The notes below the pieces were generated by a model. It did no database searches. It was not told the origin of the DNA and saw only the letters and a list, made by a program, of their open reading frames with translations. 64,000 bases of DNA from Ryuthela nishihirai (Eukaryota > Arthropoda > Arachnida > Araneae > Heptathelidae): assembly GCA_038380435.1 (NCBI GenBank), contig JAWZYU010000127.1, forward strand, positions 588,501 to 652,500. The letters are read 5' to 3'. Shown here piece after piece: positions 1 through 8,040 of this stretch (position 1 is its first letter; each line of letters starts with the position of its first letter). A program made the position numbers and the translations under genes.

Positions 1-1537
1 AAAAGTAAGCCAATGGCTCCAGATAGCAAGACCTTTGTTAAGAGCAGTTAGATTCCATGATTTACAACAGTACCCCAACAAGAAACATTACATCATCAAT
101 TTGGTAATTAGCATTGTTAAATACCAAATTTAGTTATCCAGATGCCAACTACAGCACGAACATACCACCACGGCTATTTTGGAAAAAACTAAATTGATTA
201 CGAAAGTTTATAGAAAGAGACACAAGTCTGTCCTTGCACATGATAAATATATTCTTTTGTGGTGTTTACCACATATTTAATCAGTTCACACTTCCTTCTT
301 GCTCCACTCATTTGTATTATTTTTCCTGTCTTCCTTCTTCTTTCCTCTTCTCACCTTTCGCTCAGTCCCTCCCCCCCTGTTATATTCTTTCCCCCCCCCC
401 CCTTCTATTTCTCTTGCCACCTCTCCTTTTTCATATTACCTTTCATTCTCACTATCAAATTATCCTTGCCTTTTTACTTTACCCATATGCTTCAATTAAC
501 TCCTTTTGTTTCAAACCCATTACACACTATCAGAACTTTAGCGCCCCCCCCCCCTTATCGTAACCAATTTTTTTATCACTTTTAACCCTATCATAAGACA
601 ATGCATATTTTTAACAGTTCATAGAGTGTTTACTTGTGGGAATCAGCCATGGGGTTCTCTTGCAATTTGCATTCTCATGGCCCCCCACAATTTCTCTTTT
701 CGGTTTGTTTTAACAAGTTTGAGTAAACAGGTTGCAAGGTATCTGCCCCCACTGGTCGCATTTGGCCATATGAGTAGACACCAGCATAGAGCAATACTGT
801 AGTGTGTTGGTGGCCGCATTTTCCGCCCCCCTCCCTAATTGTGGGAGCTGTGGGAGGGGAGGGGGGTGTAGTGGCCTCACTTCACTGCAGTGTTTAAGAT
901 TTCAAAAGTAGACCTTGCCCATTGAAATTTTCAAACAAATGAAAAATTTCTAATTACCGATGGAATATTTTTGGATAGCCCGGTTTGTTTCGCTAAGAAC
1001 CGGGACTGACAAATGGAGATAGAGTTTGGAAAGTAGTGAGTGAATTTGTAATGTAAAACAATTCGAAGTTGATAAAAGGATTATTCTAATAGAAAAGGTT
1101 TTTAAGGGGATAATAGGCTTTCTATGGTGAAGGGAATTAGAGGTATAAAGCATTAGTATTGTATATTTTTTTCTTTGTTGGCTATGGCTAGGCTTCGTGA
1201 TTTCTATTTCTTTTTGTGAATGCTAGGTGTTAGGGTACGTTTATACGATGTGTGTGTGTGGGGGGGGTTATGTTGTCAGGGGCTGGAATTGTTGGGCGAG
1301 TGCGTTTCTCAGATGGCCATGTTAATACTTGCTGGGTGTGTGGGGTGGGGATGAATAAGGCAAAGGGAGATTCAGGCGAAGTGAGGATGGGCGGGTGGAG
1401 GTGGTTGCGACTGCGTTTCCCGGCATCCGACGGACTTTTCAAAAAAATACATCAGACGGACTTCCTGTTTTGCTTTACATCTGATACGATTACTAAAGAA
1501 CTTTAAATGTTGCATGTACTAATTTTGGATTAAATAT
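1..1537. other. U2 3' flank, no gene seen
   Basis: This is AT-rich sequence downstream of the minus-strand U2 gene. It contains a pyrimidine tract (about 234-585), a short G-rich patch near 860 and a TG run followed by a G run at 1,250-1,267. The open frames here are short and low in complexity, and no protein family is recognisable. No SINE or LINE fragment found elsewhere in the window is visible here. Confidence 0.6.
280..585. repeat. Polypyrimidine low-complexity tract
   Basis: The plus strand is dominated by C and T, with C homopolymers near 390-400 and 545-554. The translated frames are rich in Pro, Ser, Phe and Leu only because of this bias. It is simple sequence, not a gene. Confidence 0.75.
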
Positions 1538-1686
1538 GTGGGCCGCTACCGGAAGTAGTGCAATACCGGTCCAACCCGTGACAGAGGTTGAGCAAGCTCA
1601 AAGCACTCCGTCGAACTACAAAAATAAGATTAATATCTTGATTTCATATAGAAATCGTATCAGATATTAAGCTGATAAGAACAGAT
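1538..1686 (-). ncRNA. U2 snRNA gene, 3' portion (interrupted)
   Basis: Read on the minus strand, this segment continues U2 from nucleotide 43 at position 1,682; positions 1,683-1,686 are the duplicated ATCT. Landmarks in order are GTTCTTATCAGC, the stem IIa region ATATCTGATA, a hairpin with GATTTC and GAAATC arms, the Sm-binding site ATTTTTG, the stem III sequence around GAGCTTGCTC, CCTCTGTCACGGGTTGG, and stem IV with GACCGGTATTGCACTAC. The end near 1,538 gives a total U2 length of about 187 nt, close to the usual 187-192. U2 pairs with the intron branch point in the spliceosome. This copy cannot make U2 directly because a 1,969-bp element separates it from its 5' end. The preserved stems and Sm site suggest that it was a real gene before insertion. 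Confidence 0.93.
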
Positions 1687-1869
1687 GTTTTTTGGTTACC
1701 GGCACTCTAAGTACTATACAAGTAACATAGCGACACCAAACACCAAAACTTTTACTCTATGACCCAGATGCCGCGACCAGGGGTATAGCTACCACAAGAT
1801 CGGGTGGCATCTCGGCCGCAGCAATGCCCGCTACGCAATCCACCGCGCCACGAACACTGCTGCGGGTAC

Positions 1870-2105
1870 CTGAAAACACAGAAACATAACAAAAAACATA
1901 CATATACTACTACAAAAAAAGCAGCAAAAACAAGAAAGTAGGCCATCGCCAAAGAAAAAGGAAACGACCAGGCAAGGGCGGGAAAAAGAGACGCGCAAGG
2001 GGAAAAGGCGCAACCAGAAAAGGCGAAAGAAAAAAGCCTACGAAGAAAAACTACCAAGAAAGGCAACCAAGAAGAGGAGGCGCGCAAGCGCAGGAAAATA
2101 CCTAC
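1870..2105 (-). other. Intron-like segment after ORF1
   Basis: On the minus strand, CAG followed by GTAGGT lies nine bases after the ORF1 stop codon. A long T-rich stretch ends in TGTGTTTTCAG at 1,870, giving 236 nt with consensus GT and AG ends and a strong polypyrimidine tract. It may be a real 3' UTR intron, or just the pyrimidine-rich 3' region of a retroelement. No transcript evidence is available from sequence alone. Confidence 0.3.
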
Positions 2106-2114
2106 CTGGCCCAC

Positions 2115-3320
2115 TCACGGACAGGCCTTCCTCCTCTTCTTCTTACTTACCTTACTGCGCTTCCCACTGGAAGTGCTGCTCGAACCACGTTCGCGACGTG
2201 GAGGCCGGTCAGTTGGCGGCCCTCCACCCGAGAAGTAGTGCACGGACTGGGGCTCTCCATCGACCCAACTCCAGTCGTAACTCTCAGACTCCGAAGGAAC
2301 CGTCTCCATTGTGCAAGACGTAGAACTCGTAGTACTCGTAGTTGCGGCATCCCCCACAGAGAGACTCGGCTGCCGCCCAGCTGGCTCTGACTCAGAGACA
2401 GCGGACGGGGTAGGCGAGCTGGCCGGCACGCTACCCGCAGAGGCGGAGGTGGCTGTGTTAGACGCAGCCACGCTCAGCTCTCCACAGGCAGAGGACCCTG
2501 CCTTCTCCCCCTCCGCAGAAGCCCCCGACGGGACGGCCGCTTTCCCTTCACTTCCAGCATGTCCCTCTGGAGTGACAGGGGGCGCACCGGCCGCCGAAGT
2601 CTTCTCAGCCGCAGTGCTCTCTGCGGTCTGTCTGGTGACAGGGGTAGTGCCCACCTTCGACGCAGCACCAGCCACGTTCGCATAGGAACGCTTCGGACAC
2701 TGCGTGCGAGGATGGGTTTCCCCGCAGATGCCACAAGGCGACGTGCACTTGCCAGCGGTGTGGCCCTTCAACTGGCAATTGCCACACACCACTAGGGTAC
2801 ACTCCGCAACTAAGTGGTCAGGAGAACCACACTTCCTGCAGACGCGAGCCATACCCGAGTAATTCACCATCAGGCGAAATGAGCCAGCCAGAATGAAATT
2901 AGGTACTGGACTGGTCATCTCCATCCTGATGCGACGATTACCCGTCTCCAGCTCCGGGAACTTCGTCCAACATTCCCTGACGATGTTCAGCACCTTCCCG
3001 TAGCGAGAGAGACACGCGCTGAGAACGCTATTGTCCAACTCGTACGGGACATTGTGCACCAGCAGAACACGCTCCTTGTTGTCCAGGGGCTTCACAGGGA
3101 TGGTCCTCTCTTTGAACTGGAATCCACCCAGTGTTAGCAACTTGTCCAACGTCTCAGCTTTACGGAGGGTCATGATGTAACGGCCGCTGCCGAAGCTGGA
3201 CAGACAAGAGGCACACTGGTCTCCGAACTGGCTGTAGAGAGCCTCCACGAGGTCCACTGCCGGTTCTTTGTCTCCTATGACAAAGGAGACCGATAGTTGG
3301 CGCCGCAGCACGCCCGACAT
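2115..3320 (-). CDS. ORF1/gag-like nucleic-acid-binding protein of Tx1-type LINE
   Basis: This is an intact 401-residue reading frame starting at ATG 3,320-3,318 and ending with TGA at 2,117-2,115. Residues about 80-155 match the conserved block seen in Tx1-type ORF1 proteins, with a motif around LLVHNVPYEL, a YGKV turn, the RRIRMEM strand and the VNYSGM segment just before the knuckles. I take it to be RRM-like. Three zinc knuckles follow: C161-C174 and C179-C192 (both CX2CX4HX4C) and C196-C208 (CX2CX3HX4C). Residues about 215-345 are a low-complexity linker rich in Ala, Ser, Thr and Pro. The last 30 residues are strongly basic. Known ORF1 proteins of this type bind the element RNA and escort it in a ribonucleoprotein. 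No ORF2 follows. The same frame stays open after the stop to 1,752, but that stretch is low complexity. Because the ORF is unbroken, the insertion is probably recent or the protein is under selection. Confidence 0.85.
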   Translation of the reverse strand: MSGVLRRQLSVSFVIGDKEPAVDLVEALYSQFGDQCASCLSSFGSGRYIMTLRKAETLDKLLTLGGFQFKERTIPVKPLDNKERVLLVHNVPYELDNSVLSACLSRYGKVLNIVRECWTKFPELETGNRRIRMEMTSPVPNFILAGSFRLMVNYSGMARVCRKCGSPDHLVAECTLVVCGNCQLKGHTAGKCTSPCGICGETHPRTQCPKRSYANVAGAASKVGTTPVTRQTAESTAAEKTSAAGAPPVTPEGHAGSEGKAAVPSGASAEGEKAGSSACGELSVAASNTATSASAGSVPASSPTPSAVSESEPAGRQPSLSVGDAATTSTTSSTSCTMETVPSESESYDWSWVDGEPQSVHYFSGGGPPTDRPPRRERGSSSTSSGKRSKVSKKKRRKACP

Positions 3321-3327
3321 CGTGGTC

Positions 3328-3395
3328 CTGAAACACTAAGAAAAAAGATTAAACAAGTCAACACTACACAAAATACACTACTACAAGATACTCAC
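3328..3395 (-). other. Intron-like segment in 5' UTR of the element
   Basis: On the minus strand GTGAGTATC at 3,395 matches a 5' splice site. A T-rich tract ending in TTAGTGTTTCAG at 3,328 matches a 3' splice site, eight bases upstream of the ORF1 ATG. The 68-nt span is a typical short insect intron length. Splicing is inferred only; the match could be chance. Confidence 0.35.
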
Positions 3396-3655
3396 CCGCT
3401 GAGCAGCTTCCTCTCCAGCACACAGCACGGCAGCCAGAAGCTTGCAAAACCGGTTCAAACAGCAAAGGAGTGCAATCTCATACACCCCAACTACTGCCTA
3501 AATCGGCCAGCAGATGGCACGCAAAACCTGCCCAACCAGCGATCGAGCACCTTAGCGCGAGCGTCGCCCGTTAAACAGATAATGCAAACTAAATTTGTGC
3601 AGTACCACCTCTCAATAAGGGCAGGGCATGCACACGGATCCCTTATTGAACTCCT

Positions 3656-3697
3656 AGATACTACACTTTGATCTTAGCCAAAAGGCCGAGAAGCGAT
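3656..3697 (-). ncRNA. U2 snRNA gene, 5' portion (nt 1-42)
   Basis: The minus strand from 3,697 reads ATCGCTTCTCGG and continues through the highly conserved U2 5' end to nucleotide 42 at 3,656. It includes the branch-point recognition sequence GTAGTA (nt 34-39). The next base (3,655) is element sequence, not U2. The U2 continuation resumes at 1,682. This 42-nt stub keeps its promoter side, so any transcript from it would run into the retroelement 5' UTR. Confidence 0.95.
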
Positions 3698-3740
3698 AAA
3701 CAGTATTCTTTTTAAATTATTAATAATTTTCATAATCAGA

Positions 3741-3760
3741 AATTCATACACGGTAATTCG
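3741..3760 (-). promoter_or_regulatory. Possible U2 proximal sequence element (PSE)
   Basis: On the minus strand the segment containing GAATTACCGTGTATG lies about 44-63 bases upstream of U2 nucleotide 1. Insect snRNA proximal elements usually sit there and often begin with TAATT-like bases. No TATA box is needed for RNA polymerase II U2 genes. Position is the main evidence; the consensus match is weak. Confidence 0.3.
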
Positions 3761-4150
3761 CGCGTAAGAATCCAAAAGTCCGTAGGCGAAGTCGCGGTAA
3801 AGTTGTTAGCGTGTGCGTTAAATCAGTCTGTTCTCCTGAACGGTTAGTCGACTTTATCCCACACAGAGACCGACATATTTTTTAAGCCTCCATTCCCACC
3901 CTCGAGCGAACAACACGGGCCCGGCTGTCCGTCCGTCCGTCCAATAGCATCACTGATCACCGCGGACCGCACCTCTCGAGCCGACAAGTGGTGCCATCTA
4001 TGGGTAGAGCGAAGGGACTAAGCGCATATGTAGATTGGGAGGTTGTAGGCCGTGAGGAGCAATTAGACTTTCCTGCTTCACCATATATTTATTCACCATA
4101 TTTTTTCGGAGAAAATAAAGGACAAATCACAAATTGTTTCATAATGAAAA
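3761..4150. other. U2 upstream flank, no gene seen
   Basis: Moderately GC-rich sequence upstream of U2, with a short GTCC tandem run near 3,928-3,942. The frame at 3,988-4,182 resembles no known protein. No repeat copy is recognised. Confidence 0.5.
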
Positions 4151-4429
4151 AAACAACAGTTTGCATTTATTATAAAATATAAGCATATAATAGCATTTTA
4201 AGCAATCATAATTTGGATATTTTTCACAAGAATGAACTTTTCTTAACCCTTTCAAGTGTCTAGCCTGAAAAACAGGTTTACATCCAGAGGCCAAATTTAA
4301 CTTTAGAACTTTTTTCCCAAATAATTAGTGAAAGGAATTATGGCATGTTATATGCCAAATTAATCAACATTTAAATCTGGATTTTTTCAAAATAAAATAT
4401 TTAACAAAAAAGACCATATCTTTCATTTT

Positions 4430-4860
4430 AATAGGACTTTTTTAGTCATGTAGTAAAAAAATGCATCTTGCAACACAAATAAAAATTTATAAAAAAAAAA
4501 AGAACTAATAGAAATGATTTCTAAATAAAAAAAAAATTCTTGTTTAAAGAAAACATTTCTTCCTTTCTTTCCACCTTTAAAAAAAAATACAGTGCATATG
4601 AAAATCTTTAAGTATTCATTTGATTTTTTTTAATTTAAACACATTTTTAATTATATAAATGTTACTTATCTCGTATAAAAGTGTAAGTTAAAATAGAGTG
4701 GCGGCATGAGAAATAACTGAACTCCTAAAATTAGTGCTGCCAGCCTGTAAATACGGGTTAATAGTAAAGTAGCAAAAACACCGAGATGACGTCAGTACGT
4801 TGAAGTTTTAAAAAAATATATATATATAACTTTTATATATTTATTTTTTTAAAACCAAAC
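4430..4860 (-). mobile_element. One end of a TGACGTCA-family element
   Basis: This is the inverted counterpart of 7,500-7,930. It includes AAAACACCGAGATGACGTCA at 4,775-4,794 and the flanking segment with TTAGTGCTGCC and TTACTTATCTCG. The element breaks off just inside the end. It lacks the SINE-A insertion found in the 7.6-kb copy, so it shows the empty site near 4,661-4,673. Confidence 0.6.
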
Positions 4861-5068
4861 CGGTCGGTTTTATTTTGAAAAAAAGAAAAATTAGTTCTTA
4901 CGCTGAAAATCTTCCTTAGTATTTCCATAATAGTTAATATCAAAAATTATCAGCCCAAGTTTTTTTTAGGTCTCCTTAAAGTCTTTACATGCACATAGCA
5001 ATAAAAACAACACTGAGGAGAAAGGAAACAAATTGTAAATCCGTGCCTAGCATAATACATATGCAGCG

Positions 5069-5180
5069 GCGGGGGTGGCTTAGTCGGTAGCGAGCCAGGC
5101 TCGTAATCTGTAGTTCCCAGGTTCGAGTCCCAGCTGGGTCAGCGTTGAGATTTATCTCCGCAAAAATTCGAGGAGTCATT
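5069..5180 (+). mobile_element. SINE-B head fragment
   Basis: The tRNA-like head of SINE-B, with A-box-like sequence (TGGCTTAGTCGGTAGCG) and B box GGTTCGAGTCC, followed by AGCGTTGAGATTTATCTCCGC, where it stops. Only about 110 of 380 bp remain. Confidence 0.85.
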
Positions 5181-5590
5181 TCAAACCCTAAACATTTAAC
5201 CTCTAATGATTATTTTATTTCCCAATTCAAAGAGGCTTAACGTGTTAGGGAAAAGAGTGAAAATATCTTCATAAATATAATAAAGGAATAAAAAAACACC
5301 CCCTCAAGCAGCTGCTTGCAACAGCGATCTAACAGGAACCTGTCAGTTTACCCGCCATAGTCGAAGATCTGTGAGGGTGGTGACCCCTTTAATTACTTTA
5401 ATACGCCATATATTAGATATGCGTTTGGTTGGGTTGTTTCATCTCTGAACGGTAGTTATTTGCACACAAGGGTCTAAATGGCGACGTCATAAAGAACCAG
5501 AGGGATCAGTTTAGGTTGCGGGAAGGTGACCGAATGTTATGAGACAGATGAAAAAATAGCAGATTGGTTCCAGACGTGAAAAAAAACAAC
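5180..5590 (-). mobile_element. SINE-A and SINE-B remnants in minus orientation
   Basis: At 5,296-5,390 a SINE-A 3' half begins with CCCCCTCAAGCAGCTGCTTG. At 5,437-5,560 a diverged SINE-B 3' module is recognisable by TTGTTTCATCTCTGAACGG and the GAGACAGATG end. The same order recurs at 30,190-30,590, 43,800-44,205 and 58,390-58,750, and inverted at 11,075-11,480. Confidence 0.75.
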
Positions 5591-5750
5591 ATACCCCCTC
5601 AAGCAGCTGCTTCCCACAGAGATCTGACAGGAAGCTGTCAGTTTATATGCCATAATAGAAGGTCTGTGAGGATGGCAGGACCTCACACAAAAAAAGACAC
5701 ATACGTCCATACCTTACCCGGGACTCGAACCCAGGTCCCTTAGACGTGAA
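5588..5750 (-). mobile_element. SINE-A copy, 5' truncated
   Basis: The minus strand runs from the tRNA B box (GGTTCGAGTCCCGGGTAAGG) through the body to the 3' end at CAAGCAGCTGCTTGAGGGGG. The A box is missing. Near-identical copies are at 30,593-30,755 and 44,211-44,365, and inverted at 10,918-11,078. Confidence 0.85.
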
Positions 5751-5962
5751 AACCGAATACAAATGAGTTGTTTTCAAACAAGTGATATCAAAATCTTGAA
5801 GTCTTTATTTCATTTTTATTAATTTTAAGACATTTTTAATTTTATAAACTTAAAAGTTTTCAAATTAAAACCGACCGGTTTGATTTTAAACAAAATAAAT
5901 ATATAAAGAATTCTTAAATATTTTTTAGTTTTTTTTTTTTACCTTTGTCGTGTTTTTTAACT
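5751..5962. repeat. AT-rich repeat with CCGG palindrome
   Basis: A short repeat unit with the near-palindrome AAACCGACCGGTTTGATTTT type core and an A/T-rich tail. Related copies lie at 4,855, 10,740-10,915, 24,915-24,980, 30,755-30,960 and 44,370-44,575. It is non-coding. Confidence 0.55.
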
Positions 5963-6142
5963 CTGTAGTTCCCAGGTTCGAGTCCCAGCTGGGTCAGCGT
6001 GAGATTTATCTCTGCAAAATTCTCCGCCGTGCTCACGGTCAGTAGGGGACACCGGTGGGCTTGGAAAGACCGCCGTCCTTCGGATGGGGCGTTAAGCCTT
6101 GGCCCCGTGTGTGGGAGAGCCATACCCTGTGCACGTGCGCCA
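5963..6142 (+). mobile_element. SINE-B, 3' truncated
   Basis: Starts inside the head at the TCTGTAGTTCCCAGG segment, keeps the B box, and runs to GTGCACGTGCGC, where SINE-B sequence ends and the TGACGTCA-family element begins. The junction suggests insertion of that element into a SINE-B or a duplication break. Confidence 0.8.
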
Positions 6143-7620
6143 TAATAATAATAAATTGGAGAAAACACAGAGGTGACGTCAGCAACGCGGTTTCGGTTAC
6201 TTCCCAGCATAATTTCTATAATGTGAAGAGGAAAAGTATTTTCAGTGTCTCCTGAAAGCCATACAACAAAACTATATTGTGAAATCACACTTTATTATTC
6301 AGTTCAATACATTTTCCAAACATATTTTCTCCTGAGGTCACTCACAATACCTGTCTGATGGACGAAATAAAAGGTGACATTGGCATAATACCTTAGTAGC
6401 AAAATATCTTATTCGATATCTTTTGCATTAGATATCTCTCACACCTGTACGACCTACGTGTAATATCGAATATAAAAAACGTTGGTTGCCGTAATATATA
6501 AATGAAGAACGCTGGAATATTTAACACGCAAAAAAAACAAACATTAAACGCAAAGTTGACATGAAACCTCAAATCACGTTCCGATTTCAGTTTTACTCTT
6601 AATAATTAGTGTATTGCACCGGATAATTATTTTCCATCTTGGCATTTGTAAAATTATCTTATCGTTCTTAACTTTAAAAACGCAAATAACGTAGTTCAAA
6701 AATAGGCCATTTCCATGGCTACAATTAATGGGAACCCTATTTCGTGTCAACACAAATATTTCGTACTCAATTCCTATTTATAGAAATATAATTGCAATTC
6801 TTTATTTCATCTCTCAATAAATAAGTTTTACCCCACCATTCACTATAGAACGAAATATTTATTCACCATAATCATAATTTTTAAACACTACAAACGTTCG
6901 GAAAAAGGGTTAAGGTGCGATGCCAATCCATTCCTATTTTTCTATCTTATTACACCACGACGTGCACATAAGTGTTAATTTTCCTTTCTGGGCCAAAAGA
7001 ATAATATTAATCTTGAGATTACTCGCAAAAACCAAATTTTTTAGCGAAAATGACTTTTCAAAAACCGGAATTTCCAAAGCTTTAACGGTTGGTAAACGTA
7101 CGTAAAGCCCTTCCACATCGCAGTACATCACTAAAATCTGAACCAAAATATATAAAACAAAAGAATGGTTACTTCCTCCGTAGATCATACGAGGGCGAGA
7201 AAAAAAAAATCCAGTGGAACTACTCAAAAAAGCTTGCAATGCGAAACTCAAAGTATGCGACTTCCATCTTTTACTACGGCTTTTTATTTATACTTCTCCG
7301 AAACTTTATATAACCATTTTTCTTCTCTGTAGGTAGAAAAATAAAAATGCATCTTACGTATCTGAGATGATCGAAACATAATATAAAAATATACCTTAAA
7401 TAGGAACATTGTTACGATTAAGAAAAGCATTTTTAAAACTTCAACGTGGCTGTAATATATATTATGCAAAATCTACTGGCAACACAACGAAACAGTACTC
7501 CTGACGTCATCTCTGTGTTTTTGCTCTTTATTATTAACCAGTATTCACAGGCAGCACTAATTTTACGAGTTCACTTATTTCTCATGCCGTCACTCTATTT
7601 TAACTTACATTTTTATACGA
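6143..7620 (+). mobile_element. TGACGTCA-ended element, near complete copy
   Basis: The left end reads ATAATAATAAATTGG then GAAAACACAGAGGTGACGTCA (6,161-6,181). The right end is its inverted counterpart, TGACGTCATCTCTGTGTTTTT (7,502 onward). About 1.33 kb separates the two palindromes. The inside is AT-rich and non-coding; its short frames recur in other copies only because the DNA is repeated. Copies or inverted copies lie at 14,216-15,430, 20,150-20,805, 25,015-26,150, 26,200-27,455, 40,980-41,650, 53,995-54,620 and 61,430-62,820. The inverted ends and lack of coding suggest a non-autonomous DNA transposon, superfamily unknown. Exact termini are uncertain. Confidence 0.6.
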
Positions 7621-7629
7621 GATAAGTAA

Positions 7630-7835
7630 TAATAATAAAAATACCCCCTCAAGCAGCTGCTTGCCACAGAGGTCTGACAGGAGCCTGTCAGTTTATATGC
7701 CATAGTAGAAGGTCTGAGAGGATGGCAGGACCTCAGCAGAAAAACAACACATACAACCATGCCTTATCCGGGGCTCGAACCCAGGTCCCTCAGATCAGTA
7801 GCCAAGCGCGCTAACCACTCGGCCATGGGACGGCT
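7630..7835 (-). mobile_element. SINE-A full-length copy with target-site duplication
   Basis: A 206-bp copy flanked by ATAAGTAA at 7,622-7,629 and 7,836-7,843. On the minus strand it has an A box (TGGCCGAGTGGTTAGCGCG), a B box (GGTTCGAGCCCC), a body of about 110 bp and the palindromic 3' end CAAGCAGCTGCTTGAGG. RNA polymerase III heads of this kind drive SINE transcription. The same insertion is present at 15,945-16,150 and absent from other copies of the host repeat. Confidence 0.92.
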
Positions 7836-8040
7836 ATAAGTAACATTTATATAATTAAAAATGTATTTAAATTAATAAAAATCAAATGAATATTTAAAGA
7901 TTTTCATATCTATTTTTTTCATATGCACTGTATTTTTTTTTAAAGGTTTATTTTTTTACACGGTTTTCTCGGGAATTGGGTGCATTGAATTAGATTATTC
8001 CTATTGTTTATTAAGAAGGATTTATTTATTTTTTTTAATT
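7836..8040. repeat. AT-rich end of host repeat, non-coding
   Basis: A/T-rich sequence shared with 4,430-4,660, 16,151-16,382 and (inverted) 19,970-20,170. No gene. Confidence 0.5.

Larger units (their letters stand above)
1687..3655 (-). mobile_element. U2-targeted non-LTR retroelement, ORF1 only
   Basis: This 1,969-bp insertion lies in the same orientation as U2. Its 5' end abuts U2 nucleotide 42 at 3,655/3,656 and its 3' end abuts a second copy of ATCT at 1,683-1,686, giving a 4-bp target-site duplication (1,683-1,686 and 3,656-3,659). In order it has a 5' UTR of about 335 bp, one intact ORF1 (3,320-2,115) and a 3' region of about 430 bp that ends in a short A run (CAAAAAAC). It is much richer in G and C than its surroundings. 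ORF1 resembles Tx1-clade gag proteins. Keno (Tx1 clade) and Utopia are the published LINE lineages I know that target U2 genes, and the ORF1 type favours a Keno-like element. There is no endonuclease or reverse transcriptase, so it is either internally deleted or a non-autonomous form moved by a partner. Confidence 0.85.

Noticed and set aside
1752..2114. 120-codon frame following ORF1 in the same frame
   Set aside because: Starts with GTG directly after the stop, is low-complexity hydrophobic sequence from a pyrimidine-rich tract, and has no endonuclease or RT motif; most of it overlaps the intron-like segment.
2311..2685. 124-codon plus-strand frame
   Set aside because: Lies antisense to ORF1 and owes its openness to the GC-rich Ala/Ser linker on the other strand.
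1687..3655. Utopia-type element
   Set aside because: Cannot be excluded without ORF2, but the separate ORF1 with RRM-like block and three CCHC knuckles fits Tx1/Keno better.
5481..5489. GCGACGTCAT in SINE-B remnants as another TGACGTCA end
   Set aside because: Lacks the first T and the AAAACACAGAG flank; it belongs to the diverged SINE-B 3' module.
7284..7469. Repeated frame of about 61-80 codons rich in Phe and Leu (also at 15,580, 20,287 and 61,515)
   Set aside because: Repeats only because the host element is duplicated; no known family and AT-biased composition.
7750..7830. tRNA gene candidate
   Set aside because: Has A and B boxes but no pairing acceptor stem; it is the head of SINE-A.
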